Origin: Auanema rhodensis
Taxonomy: Eukaryota > Nematoda > Chromadorea > Rhabditida > Rhabditidae
NCBI GenBank assembly: GCA_964057225.1
Contig: OZ059900.1
Span: 10,426,501-10,490,500 of the forward strand
Length of the DNA: 64,000 bases
Direction: 5' to 3'
Shown: positions 40,483-53,762 of the stretch, one piece after another
How the letters are laid out: every line of letters begins with the position of its first letter
How positions within the stretch are numbered: the stretch's first letter is position 1
Translations under genes and position numbers: made by a program
The notes under the pieces: generated by a model
Told to the model about the DNA's origin: nothing
Database searches by the model: none
The model's input: only the letters and a program-made list of their open reading frames with translations

Positions 40483-41956
40483 TTGGAATCCCCTCGAAAG
40501 AGCGGGACATCAGCATATCAAAGCTTCAGATATAACAGGGTTGTAATCAGCCTTCTTTAAAGAAAACAGCGGATTCAAAAGAAATAAAATAAACTGTAGT
40601 TTGCTTTCATCTACAGTATGTATAGTTACATATATACATATAATTAACTTCCATATGATTACGTACATTTCGGGAGAGTGAGATATGGTTACCGAAAACT
40701 CGAATGATATACGGATATCACCATCATAGGCCATGTTGCATGATGTTATACAGTCAACTTCTCTGGTTCCTTTGCAATATTCCGTGAAAATCTTTCGCCT
40801 TTTACTAAAGATTTCCGTGCATAGGGACGCATATGAGTATCTTTCTTTTTGGAATCCCCTAGAAAGAGCGGGACATCAGCATATCAAAGCTTCAGATATA
40901 ACAGGGTTGTAATATCTACAGCCTTCTTTAAAGAAAACAGCGGATTCAAAAGAAATAAAATAAACTGTAGTTTGCTTTCATCTACAGTATGTATAGTTAC
41001 ATATATACATATAATTAACTTCCATATGATTACGTACATTTCGGGAGAGTGAGATATGGTTACCGAAAACTCGAATGATATACGGATATCACCATCATAG
41101 GCCATGTTGCATGATGTTATACAGTCAACTTCTCTGGTTCCTTTGCAATATTCCGTGAAAATCTTTCGCCTTTTACTAAAGATTTCCGTGCATAGGGACG
41201 CATATGAGTATCTTTCTTTTTGGAATCCCCTCGAAAGAGCGGGACATCAGCATATCAAAGCTTCAGATATAACAGGGTTGTAATCAGCCTTCTTTAAAGA
41301 AAACAGCGGATTCAAAAGAAATAAAATAAACTGTAGTTTGCTTTCATCTACAGTATGTATAGTTACATATATACATATAATTAAGTTCCATATGATTACG
41401 TACATTTCGGGAGAGTGAGATATGGTTACCGAAAACTCGAATGATATACGGATATCACCATCATAGGCCATGTTGCATGATGTTATACAGTCAACTTCTC
41501 TGGTTCCTTTGCAATATTCCGTGAAAATCTTTCGCCTTTTACTAAAGATTTCCGTGCATAGGGACGCATATGAGTATCTTTCTTTTTGGAATCCCCTCGA
41601 AAGAGCGGGACATCAGCATATCAAAGCTTCAGATATAACAGGGTTGTAATATCTACAGCCTTCTTTAAAGAAAACAGCGGATTCAAAAGAAATAAAATAA
41701 ACTGTAGTTTGCTTTCATCTACAGTATGTATAGTTACATATATACATATAATTAACTTCCATATGATTACGTACATTTCGGGAGAGTGAGATATGGTTAC
41801 CGAAAACTCGAATGATATACGGATATCACCATCATAGGCCATGTTGCATGATGTTATACAGTCAACTTCTCTGGTTCCTTTGCAATATTCCGTGAAAATC
41901 TTTCGCCTTTTACTAAAGATTTCCGTGCATAGGGACGCATATGAGTATCTTTCTTT

Positions 41957-43435
41957 TTGGAATCCCCTCGAAAGAGCGGGACATCAGCATATCAAAGCTT
42001 CAGATATAACAGGGTTGTAATCAGCCTTCTTTAAAGAAAACAGCGGATTCAAAAGAAATAAAATAAACTGTAGTTTGCTTTCATCTACAGTATGTATAGT
42101 TACATATATACATATAATTAAGTTCCATATGATTACGTACATTTCGGGAGAGTGAGATATGGTTACCGAAAACTCGAATGATATACGGATATCACCATCA
42201 TAGGCCATGTTGCATGATGTTATACAGTCAACTTCTCTGGTTCCTTTGCAATATTCCGTGAAAATCTTTCGCCTTTTACTAAAGATTTCCGTGCATAGGG
42301 ACGTATATGAGTATCTTTCTTTTTGGAATCCCCTCGAAAGAGCGGGACATCAGCATATCAAAGCTTCAGATATAACAGGGTTGTAATATCTACAGCCTTC
42401 TTTAAAGAAAACAGCGGATTCAAAAGAAATAAAATAAACTGTAGTTTGCTTTCATCTACAGTATGTATAGTTACATATATACATATAATTAACTTCCATA
42501 TGATTACGTACATTTCGGGAGAGTGAGATATGGTTACCGAAAACTCGAATGATATACGGATATCACCATCATAGGCCATGTTGCATGATGTTATACAGTC
42601 AACTTCTCTGGTTCCTTTGCAATATTCCGTGAAAATCTTTCGCCTTTTACTAAAGATTTCCGTGCATAGGGACGCATATGAGTATCTTTCTTTTTGGAAT
42701 CCCCTCGAAAGAGCGGGACATCAGCATATCAAAGCTTCAGATATAACAGGGTTGTAATATCTACAGCCTTCTTTAAAGAAAACAGCGGATTCAAAAGAAA
42801 TAAAATAAACTGTAGTTTGCTTTCATCTACAGTATGTATAGTTACATATATACATATAATTAACTTCCATATGATTACGTACATTTCGGGAGAGTGAGAT
42901 ATGGTTACCGAAAACTCGAATGATATACGGATATCACCATCATAGGCCATGTTGCATGATGTTATACAGTCAACTTCTCTGGTTCCTTTGCAATATTCCG
43001 TGAAAATCTTTCGCCTTTTACTAAAGATTTCCGTGCATAGGGACGCATATGAGTATCTTTCTTTTTGGAATCCCCTCGAAAGAGCGGGACATCAGCATAT
43101 CAAAGCTTCAGATATAACAGGGTTGTAATATCTACAGCCTTCTTTAAAGAAAACAGCGGATTCAAAAGAAATAAAATAAACTGTAGTTTGCTTTCATCTA
43201 CAGTATGTTTAGTTACATATATACATATAATTAACTTCCATATGATTACGTACATTTCGGGAGAGTGAGATATGGTTACCGAAAACTCGAATGATATACG
43301 GATATCACCATCATAGGCCATGTTGCATGATGTTATACAGTCAACTTCTCTGGTTCCTTTGCAATATTCCGTGAAAATCTTTCGCCTTTTACTAAAGATT
43401 TCCGTGCATAGGGACGCATATGAGTATCTTTCTTT
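41957..43435 (+). repeat. Long-range duplicated satellite segment, copy 2 (partner 31970-33448)
   Basis: Same marker order as the copy 9987 bases upstream. A further GGGACGTATATG at 44154, 1850 bases later, shows that part of it was copied again. Confidence 0.8.
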
Positions 43436-45285
43436 TTGGAATCCCCTCGAAAGAGCGGGACATCAGCATATCAAAGCTTCAGATATAACAGGGTTGTAAT
43501 ATCTACAGCCTTCTTTAAAGAAAACAGCGGATTCAAAAGAAATAAAATAAACTGTAGTTTGCTTTCATCTACAGTATGTATAGTTACATATATACATATA
43601 ATTAACTTTCATATGATTACGTACATTTCGGGAGAGTGAGATATGGTTACCGAAAACTCGAATGATATACGGATATCACCATCATAGGCCATGTTGCATG
43701 ATGTTATACAGTCAACTTCTCTGGTTCCTTTGCAATATTCCGTGAAAATCTTTCGCCTTTTACTAAAGATTTCCGTGCATAGGGACGCATATGAGTATCT
43801 TTCTTTTTGGAATCCCCTCGAAAGAGCGGGACATCAGCATATCAAAGCTTCAGATATAACAGGGTTGTAATCAGCCTTCTTTAAAGAAAACAGCGGATTC
43901 AAAAGAAATAAAATAAACTGTAGTTTGCTTTCATCTACAGTATGTATAGTTACATATATACATATAATTAAGTTCCATATGATTACGTACATTTCGGGAG
44001 AGTGAGATATGGTTACCGAAAACTCGAATGATATACGGATATCACCATCATAGGCCATGTTGCATGATGTTATACAGTCAACTTCTCTGGTTCCTTTGCA
44101 ATATTCCGTGAAAATCTTTCGCCTTTTACTAAAGATTTCCGTGCATAGGGACGTATATGAGTATCTTTCTTTTTGGAATCCCCTCGAAAGAGCGGGACAT
44201 CAGCATATCAAAGCTTCAGATATAACAGGGTTGTAATATCTACAGCCTTCTTTAAAGAAAACAGCGGATTCAAAAGAAATAAAATAAACTGTAGTTTGCT
44301 TTCATCTACAGTATGTATAGTTACATATATACATATAATTAACTTTCATATGATTACGTACATTTCGGGAGAGTGAGATATGGTTACCGAAAACTCGAAT
44401 GATATACGGATATCACCATCATAGGCCATGTTGCATGATGTTCTACAGTCAACTTCTCTGGTTCCTTTGCAATATTCCGTGAAAATCTTTCGCCTTTTAC
44501 TAAAGATTTCCGTGCATAGGGACGCATATGAGTATCTTTCTTTTTGGAATCCCCTCGAAAGAGCGGGACATCAGCATATCAAAGCTTCAGATATAACAGG
44601 GTTGTAATATCTACAGCCTTCTTTAAAGAAAACAGCGGATTCAAAAGAAATAAAATAAACTGTAGTTTGCTTTCATCTACAGTATGTATAGTTACATATA
44701 TACATATAATTAACTTCCATATGATTACGTACATTTCGGGAGAGTGAGATATGGTTACCGAAAACTCGAATGATATACGGATATCACCATCATAGGCCAT
44801 GTTGCATGATGTTATACAGTCAACTTCTCTGGTTCCTTTGCAATATTCCGTGAAAATCTTTCGCCTTTTACTAAAGATTTCCGTGCATAGGGACGCATAT
44901 GAGTATCTTTCTTTTTGGAATCCCCTCGAAAGAGCGGGACATCAGCATATCAAAGCTTCAGATATAACAGGGTTGTAATATCTACAGCCTTCTTTAAAGA
45001 AAACAGCGGATTCAAAAGAAATAAAATAAACTGTAGTTTGCTTTCATCTACAGTATGTATAGTTACATATATACATATAATTAACTTCCATATGATTACG
45101 TACATTTCGGGAGAGTGAGATATGGTTACCGAAAACTCGAATGATATACGGATATCACCATCATAGGCCATGTTGCATGATGTTATACAGTCAACTTCTC
45201 TGGTTCCTTTGCAATATTCCGTGAAAATCTTTCGCCTTTTACTAAAGATTTCCGTGCATAGGGACGCATATGAGTATCTTTCTTT

Positions 45286-48200
45286 TTGGAATCCCCTCGA
45301 AAGAGCGGGACATCAGCATATCAAAGCTTCAGATATAACAGGGTTGTAATATCTACAGCCTTCTTTAAAGAAGACAGCGGATTCAAAAGAAATAAAATAA
45401 ACTGTAGTTTGCTTTCATCTACAGTATGTATAGTTACATATATACATATAATTAACTTCCATATGATTACGTACATTTCGGGAGAGTGAGATATGGTTAC
45501 CGAAAACTCGAATGATATACGGATATCACCATCATAGGCCATGTTGCATGATGTTATACAGTCAACTTCTCTGGTTCCTTTGCAATATTCCGTGAAAATC
45601 TTTCGCCTTTTACTAAAGATTTCCGTGCATAGGGACGCATATGAGTATCTTTCTTTTTGGAATCCCCTCGAAAGAGCGGGACATCAGCATATCAAAGCTT
45701 CAGATATAACAGGGTTGTAATATCTACAGCCTTCTTTAAAGAAAACAGCGGATTCAAAAGAAATAAAATAAACTGTAGTTTGCTTTCATCTACAGTATGT
45801 ATAGTTACATATATACATATAATTAACTTCCATATGATTACGTACATTTCGGGAGAGTGAGATATGGTTACCGAAAACTCGAATGATATACGGATATCAC
45901 CATCATAGGCCATGTTGCATGATGTTATACAGTCAACTTCTCTGGTTCCTTTGCAATATTCCGTGAAAATCTTTCGCCTTTTACTAAAGATTTCCGTGCA
46001 TAGGGACGCATATGAGTATCTTTCTTTTTGGAATCCCCTCGAAAGAGCGGGACATCAGCATATCAAAGCTTCAGATATAACAGGGTTGTAATATCTACAG
46101 CCTTCTTTAAAGAAAACAGCGGATTCAAAAGAAATAAAATAAACTGTAGTTTGCTTTCATCTACAGTATGTATAGTTACATATATACATATAATTAACTT
46201 CCATATGATTACGTACATTTCGGGAGAGTGAGATATGGTTACCGAAAACTCGAATGATATACGGATATCACCATCATAGGACATGTTGCATGATGTTATA
46301 CAGTCAACTTCTCTGGTTCCTTTGCAATATTCCGTGAAAATCTTTCGCCTTTTACTAAAGATTTCCGTGCATAGGGACGCATATGAGTATCTTTCTTTTT
46401 GGAATCCCCTCGAAAGAGCGGGACATCAGCATATCAAAGCTTCAGATATAACAGGGTTGTAATATCTACAGCCTTCTTTAAAGAAAACAGCGGATTCAAA
46501 AGAAATAAAATAAACTGTAGTTTGCTTTCATCTACAGTATGTATAGTTACATATATACATATAATTAACTTCCATATGATTACGTACATTTCGGGAGAGT
46601 GAGATATGGTTACCGAAAACTCGAATGATATACGGATATCACCATCATAGGCCATGTTGCATGATGTTCTACAGTCAACTTCTCTGGTTCCTTTGCAATA
46701 TTCCGTGAAAATCTTTCGCCTTTTACTAAAGATTTCCGTGCATAGGGACGCATATGAGTATCTTTCTTTTTGGAATCCCCTCGAAAGAGCGGGACATCAG
46801 CATATCAAAGCTTCAGATATAACAGGGTTGTAATATCTACAGCCTTCTTTAAAGAAAACAGCGGATTCAAAAGAAATAAAATAAACTGTAGTTTGCTTTC
46901 ATCTACAGTATGTATAGTTACATATATACATATAATTAACTTCCATATGATTACGTACATTTCGGGAGAGTGAGATATGGTTACCGAAAACTCGAATGAT
47001 ATACGGATATCACCATCATAGGCCATGTTGCATGATGTTATACAGTCAACTTCTCTGGTTCCTTTGCAATATTCCGTGAAAATCTTTCGCCTTTTACTAA
47101 AGATTTCCGTGCATAGGGACGCATATGAGTATCTTTCTTTTTGGAATCCCCTCGAAAGAGCGGGACATCAGCATATCAAAGCTTCAGATATAACAGGGTT
47201 GTAATCAGCCTTCTTTAAAGAAAACAGCGGATTCAAAAGAAATAAAATAAACTGTAGTTTGCTTTCATCTACAGTATGTATAGTTACATATATACATATA
47301 ATTAACTTCCATATGATTACGTACATTTCGGGAGAGTGAGATATGGTTACCGAAAACTCGAATGATATACGGATATCACCATCATAGGCCATGTTGCATG
47401 ATGTTATACAGTCAACTTCTCTGGTTCCTTTGCAATATTCCGTGAAAATCTTTCGCCTTTTACTAAAGATTTCCGTGCATAGGGACGCATATGAGTATCT
47501 TTCTTTTTGGAATCCCCTCGAAAGAGCGGGACATCAGCATATCAAAGCTTCAGATATAACAGGGTTGTAATATCTACAGCCTTCTTTAAAGAAAACAGCG
47601 GATTCAAAAGAAATAAAATAAACTGTAGTTTGCTTTCATCTACAGTATGTATAGTTACATATATACATATAATTAACTTCCATATGATTACGTACATTTC
47701 GGGAGAGTGAGATATGGTTACCGAAAACTCGAATGATATACGGATATCACCATCATAGGCCATGTTGCATGATGTTATACAGTCAACTTCTCTGGTTCCT
47801 TTGCAATATTCCGTGAAAATCTTTCGCCTTTTACTAAAGATTTCCGTGCATAGGGACGCATATGAGTATCTTTCTTTTTGGAATCCCCTCGAAAGAGCGG
47901 GACATCAGCATATCAAAGCTTCAGATATAACAGGGTTGTAATATCTACAGCCTTCTTTAAAGAAGACAGCGGATTCAAAAGAAATAAAATAAACTGTAGT
48001 TTGCTTTCATCTACAGTATGTATAGTTACATATATACATATAATTAACTTCCATATGATTACGTACATTTCGGGAGAGTGAGATATGGTTACCGAAAACT
48101 CGAATGATATACGGATATCACCATCATAGGCCATGTTGCATGATGTTATACAGTCAACTTCTCTGGTTCCTTTGCAATATTCCGTGAAAATCTTTCGCCT

Positions 48201-49732
48201 TTTACTAAAGATTTCCGTGCATAGGGACGCATATGAGTATCTTTCTTTTTGGAATCCCCTCGAAAGAGCGGGACATCAGCATATCAAAGCTTCAGATATA
48301 ACAGGGTTGTAATATCTACAGCCTTCTTTAAAGAAAACAGCGGATTCAAAAGAAATAAAATAAACTGTAGTTTGCTTTCATCTACAGTATGTATAGTTAC
48401 ATATATACATATAATTAACTTCCATATGATTACGTACATTTCGGGAGAGTGAGATATGGTTACCGAAAACTCGAATGATATACGGATATCACCATCATAG
48501 GCCATGTTGCATGATGTTATACAGTCAACTTCTCTGGTTCCTTTGCAATATTCCGTGAAAATCTTTCGCCTTTTACTAAAGATTTCCGTGCATAGGGACG
48601 CATATGAGTATCTTTCTTTTTGGAATCCCCTCGAAAGAGCGGGACATCAGCATATCAAAGCTTCAGATATAACAGGGTTGTAATATCTACAGCCTTCTTT
48701 AAAGAAAACAGCGGATTCAAAAGAAATAAAATAAACTGTAGTTTGCTTTCATCTACAGTATGTATAGTTACATATATACATATAATTAACTTCCATATGA
48801 TTACGTACATTTCGGGAGAGTGAGATATGGTTACCGAAAACTCGAATGATATACGGATATCACCATCATAGGACATGTTGCATGATGTTATACAGTCAAC
48901 TTCTCTGGTTCCTTTGCAATATTCCGTGAAAATCTTTCGCCTTTTACTAAAGATTTCCGTGCATAGGGACGCATATGAGTATCTTTCTTTTTGGAATCCC
49001 CTCGAAAGAGCGGGACATCAGCATATCAAAGCTTCAGATATAACAGGGTTGTAATATCTACAGCCTTCTTTAAAGAAAACAGCGGATTCAAAAGAAATAA
49101 AATAAACTGTAGTTTGCTTTCATCTACAGTATGTATAGTTACATATATACATATAATTAACTTCCATATGATTACGTACATTTCGGGAGAGTGAGATATG
49201 GTTACCGAAAACTCGAATGATATACGGATATCACCATCATAGGCCATGTTGCATGATGTTCTACAGTCAACTTCTCTGGTTCCTTTGCAATATTCCGTGA
49301 AAATCTTTCGCCTTTTACTAAAGATTTCCGTGCATAGGGACGCATATGAGTATCTTTCTTTTTGGAATCCCCTCGAAAGAGCGGGACATCAGCATATCAA
49401 AGCTTCAGATATAACAGGGTTGTAATATCTACAGCCTTCTTTAAAGAAAACAGCGGATTCAAAAGAAATAAAATAAACTGTAGTTTGCTTTCATCTACAG
49501 TATGTATAGTTACATATATACATATAATTAACTTCCATATGATTACGTACATTTCGGGAGAGTGAGATATGGTTACCGAAAACTCGAATGATATACGGAT
49601 ATCACCATCATAGGCCATGTTGCATGATGTTATACAGTCAACTTCTCTGGTTCCTTTGCAATATTCCGTGAAAATCTTTCGCCTTTTACTAAAGATTTCC
49701 GTGCATAGGGACGCATATGAGTATCTTTCTTT
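45286..49732 (+). repeat. Higher-order repeat with 2592-bp offset
   Basis: The first five monomers from 45286 and from 47878 carry the same markers in order: AAAGAAGACAGC, then CATAGGACATG (about 46280/48872), then GTTCTACAG (46669/49261), each pair 2592 bases apart. The copies diverge in order afterwards. The CATAGGACATG marker occurs a third time near 52572, 3700 bases after the second. Confidence 0.8.
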
Positions 49733-52700
49733 TTGGAATCCCCTCGAAAGAGCGGGACATCAGCATATCAAAGCTTCAGATATAACAGGGTTGTAATATC
49801 TACAGCCTTCTTTAAAGAAAACAGCGGATTCAAAAGAAATAAAATAAACTGTAGTTTGCTTTCATCTACAGTATGTATAGTTACATATATACATATAATT
49901 AACTTCCATATGATTACGTACATTTCGGGAGAGTGAGATATGGTTACCGAAAACTCGAATGATATACGGATATCACCATCATAGGCCATGTTGCATGATG
50001 TTATACAGTCAACTTCTCTGGTTCCTTTGCAATATTCCGTGAAAATCTTTCGCCTTTTACTAAAGATTTCCGTGCATAGGGACGCATATGAGTATCTTTC
50101 TTTTTGGAATCCCCTCGAAAGAGCGGGACATCAGCATATCAAAGCTTCAGATATAACAGGGTTGTAATCAGCCTTCTTTAAAGAAAACAGCGGATTCAAA
50201 AGAAATAAAATAAACTGTAGTTTGCTTTCATCTACAGTATGTATAGTTACATATATACATATAATTAACTTCCATATGATTACGTACATTTCGGGAGAGT
50301 GAGATATGGTTACCGAAAACTCGAATGATATACGGATATCACCATCATAGGCCATGTTGCATGATGTTATACAGTCAACTTCTCTGGTTCCTTTGCAATA
50401 TTCCGTGAAAATCTTTCGCCTTTTACTAAAGATTTCCGTGCATAGGAACGCATATGAGTATCTTTCTTTTTGGAATCCCCTCGAAAGAGCGGGACATCAG
50501 CATATCAAAGCTTCAGATATAACAGGGTTGTAATATCTACAGCCTTCTTTAAAGAAAACAGCGGATTCAAAAGAAATAAAATAAACTGTAGTTTGCTTTC
50601 ATCTACAGTATGTATAGTTACATATATACATATAATTAACTTCCATATGATTACGTACATTTCGGGAGAGTGAGATATGGTTACCGAAAACTCGAATGAT
50701 ATACGGATATCACCATCATAGGCCATGTTGCATGATGTTATACAGTCAACTTCTCTGGTTCCTTTGCAATATTCCGTGAAAATCTTTCGCCTTTTACTAA
50801 AGATTTCCGTGCATAGGAACGCATATGAGTATCTTTCTTTTTGGAATCCCCTCGAAAGAGCGGGACATCAGCATATCAAAGCTTCAGATATAACAGGGTT
50901 GTAATATCTACAGCCTTCTTTAAAGAAAACAGCGGATTCAAAAGAAATAAAATAAACTGTAGTTTGCTTTCATCTACAGTATGTATAGTTACATATATAC
51001 ATATAATTAACTTCCATATGATTACGTACATTTCGGGAGAGTGAGATATGGTTACCGAAAACTCGAATGATATACGGATATCACCATCATAGGCCATGTT
51101 GCATGATGTTATACAGTCAACTTCTCTGGTTCCTTTGCAATATTCCGTGAAAATCTTTCGCCTTTTACTAAAGATTTCCGTGCATAGGGACGCATATGAG
51201 TATCTTTCTTTTTGGAATCCCCTCGAAAGAGCGGGACATCAGCATATCAAAGCTTCAGATATAACAGGGTTGTAATCAGCCTTCTTTAAAGAAAACAGCG
51301 GATTCAAAAGAAATAAAATAAACTGTAGTTTGCTTTCATCTACAGTATGTATAGTTACATATATACATATAATTAACTTCCATATGATTACGTACATTTC
51401 GGGAGAGTGAGATATGGTTACCGAAAACTCGAATGATATACGGATATCACCATCATAGGCCATGTTGCATGATGTTCTACAGTCAACTTCTCTGGTTCCT
51501 TTGCAATATTCCGTGAAAATCTTTCGCCTTTTACTAAAGATTTCCGTGCATAGGGACGCATATGAGTATCTTTCTTTTTGGAATCCCCTCGAAAGAGCGG
51601 GACATCAGCATATCAAAGCTTCAGATATAACAGGGTTGTAATATCTACAGCCTTCTTTAAAGAAAACAGCGGATTCAAAAGAAATAAAATAAACTGTAGT
51701 TTGCTTTCATCTACAGTATGTATAGTTACATATATACATATAATTAACTTCCATATGATTACGTACATTTCGGGAGAGTGAGATATGGTTACCGAAAACT
51801 CGAATGATATACGGATATCACCATCATAGGCCATGTTGCATGATGTTATACAGTCAACTTCTCTGGTTCCTTTGCAATATTCCGTGAAAATCTTTCGCCT
51901 TTTACTAAAGATTTCCGTGCATAGGGACGCATATGAGTATCTTTCTTTTTGGAATCCCCTCGAAAGAGCGGGACATCAGCATATCAAAGCTTCAGATATA
52001 ACAGGGTTGTAATATCTACAGCCTTCTTTAAAGAAAACAGCGGATTCAAAAGAAATAAAATAAACTGTAGTTTGCTTTCATCTACAGTATGTATAGTTAC
52101 ATATATACATATAATTAACTTCCATATGATTACGTACATTTCGGGAGAGTGAGATATGGTTACCGAAAACTCGAATGATATACGGATATCACCATCATAG
52201 GCCATGTTGCATGATGTTATACAGTCAACTTCTCTGGTTCCTTTGCAATATTCCGTGAAAATCTTTCGCCTTTTACTAAAGATTTCCGTGCATAGGGACG
52301 CATATGAGTATCTTTCTTTTTGGAATCCCCTCGAAAGAGCGGGACATCAGCATATCAAAGCTTCAGATATAACAGGGTTGTAATATCTACAGCCTTCTTT
52401 AAAGAAAACAGCGGATTCAAAAGAAATAAAATAAACTGTAGTTTGCTTTCATCTACAGTATGTATAGTTACATATATACATATAATTAACTTCCATATGA
52501 TTACGTACATTTCGGGAGAGTGAGATATGGTTACCGAAAACTCGAATGATATACGGATATCACCATCATAGGACATGTTGCATGATGTTATACAGTCAAC
52601 TTCTCTGGTTCCTTTGCAATATTCCGTGAAAATCTTTCGCCTTTTACTAAAGATTTCCGTGCATAGGGACGCATATGAGTATCTTTCTTTTTGGAATCCC

Positions 52701-53762
52701 CTCGAAAGAGCGGGACATCAGCATATCAAAGCTTCAGATATAACAGGGTTGTAATATCTACAGCCTTCTTTAAAGAAAACAGCGGATTCAAAAGAAATAA
52801 AATAAACTGTAGTTTGCTTTCATCTACAGTATGTATAGTTACATATATACATATAATTAACTTCCATATGATTACGTACATTTCGGGAGAGTGAGATATG
52901 GTTACCGAAAACTCGAATGATATACGGATATCACCATCATAGGCCATGTTGCATGATGTTATACAGTCAACTTCTCTGGTTCCTTTGCAATATTCCGTGA
53001 AAATCTTTCGCCTTTTACTAAAGATTTCCGTGCATAGGGACGCATATGAGTATCTTTCTTTTTGGAATCCCCTCGAAAGAGCGGGACATCAGCATATCAA
53101 AGCTTCAGATATAACAGGGTTGTAATCAGCCTTCTTTAAAGAAAACAGCGGATTCAAAAGAAATAAAATAAACTGTAGTTTGCTTTCATCTACAGTATGT
53201 ATAGTTACATATATACATATAATTAACTTCCATATGATTACGTACATTTCGGGAGAGTGAGATATGGTTACCGAAAACTCGAATGATATACGGATATCAC
53301 CATCATAGGCCATGTTGCATGATGTTCTACAGTCAACTTCTCTGGTTCCTTTGCAATATTCCGTGAAAATCTTTCGCCTTTTACTAAAGATTTCCGTGCA
53401 TAGGGACGCATATGAGTATCTTTCTTTTTGGAATCCCCTCGAAAGAGCGGGACATCAGCATATCAAAGCTTCAGATATAACAGGGTTGTAATATCTACAG
53501 CCTTCTTTAAAGAAAACAGCGGATTCAAAAGAAATAAAATAAACTGTAGTTTGCTTTCATCTACAGTATGTATAGTTACATATATACATATAATTAACTT
53601 CCATATGATTACGTACATTTCGGGAGAGTGAGATATGGTTACCGAAAACTCGAATGATATACGGATATCACCATCATAGGCCATGTTGCATGATGTTATA
53701 CAGTCAACTTCTCTGGTTCCTTTGCAATATTCCGTGAAAATCTTTCGCCTTTTACTAAAGAT

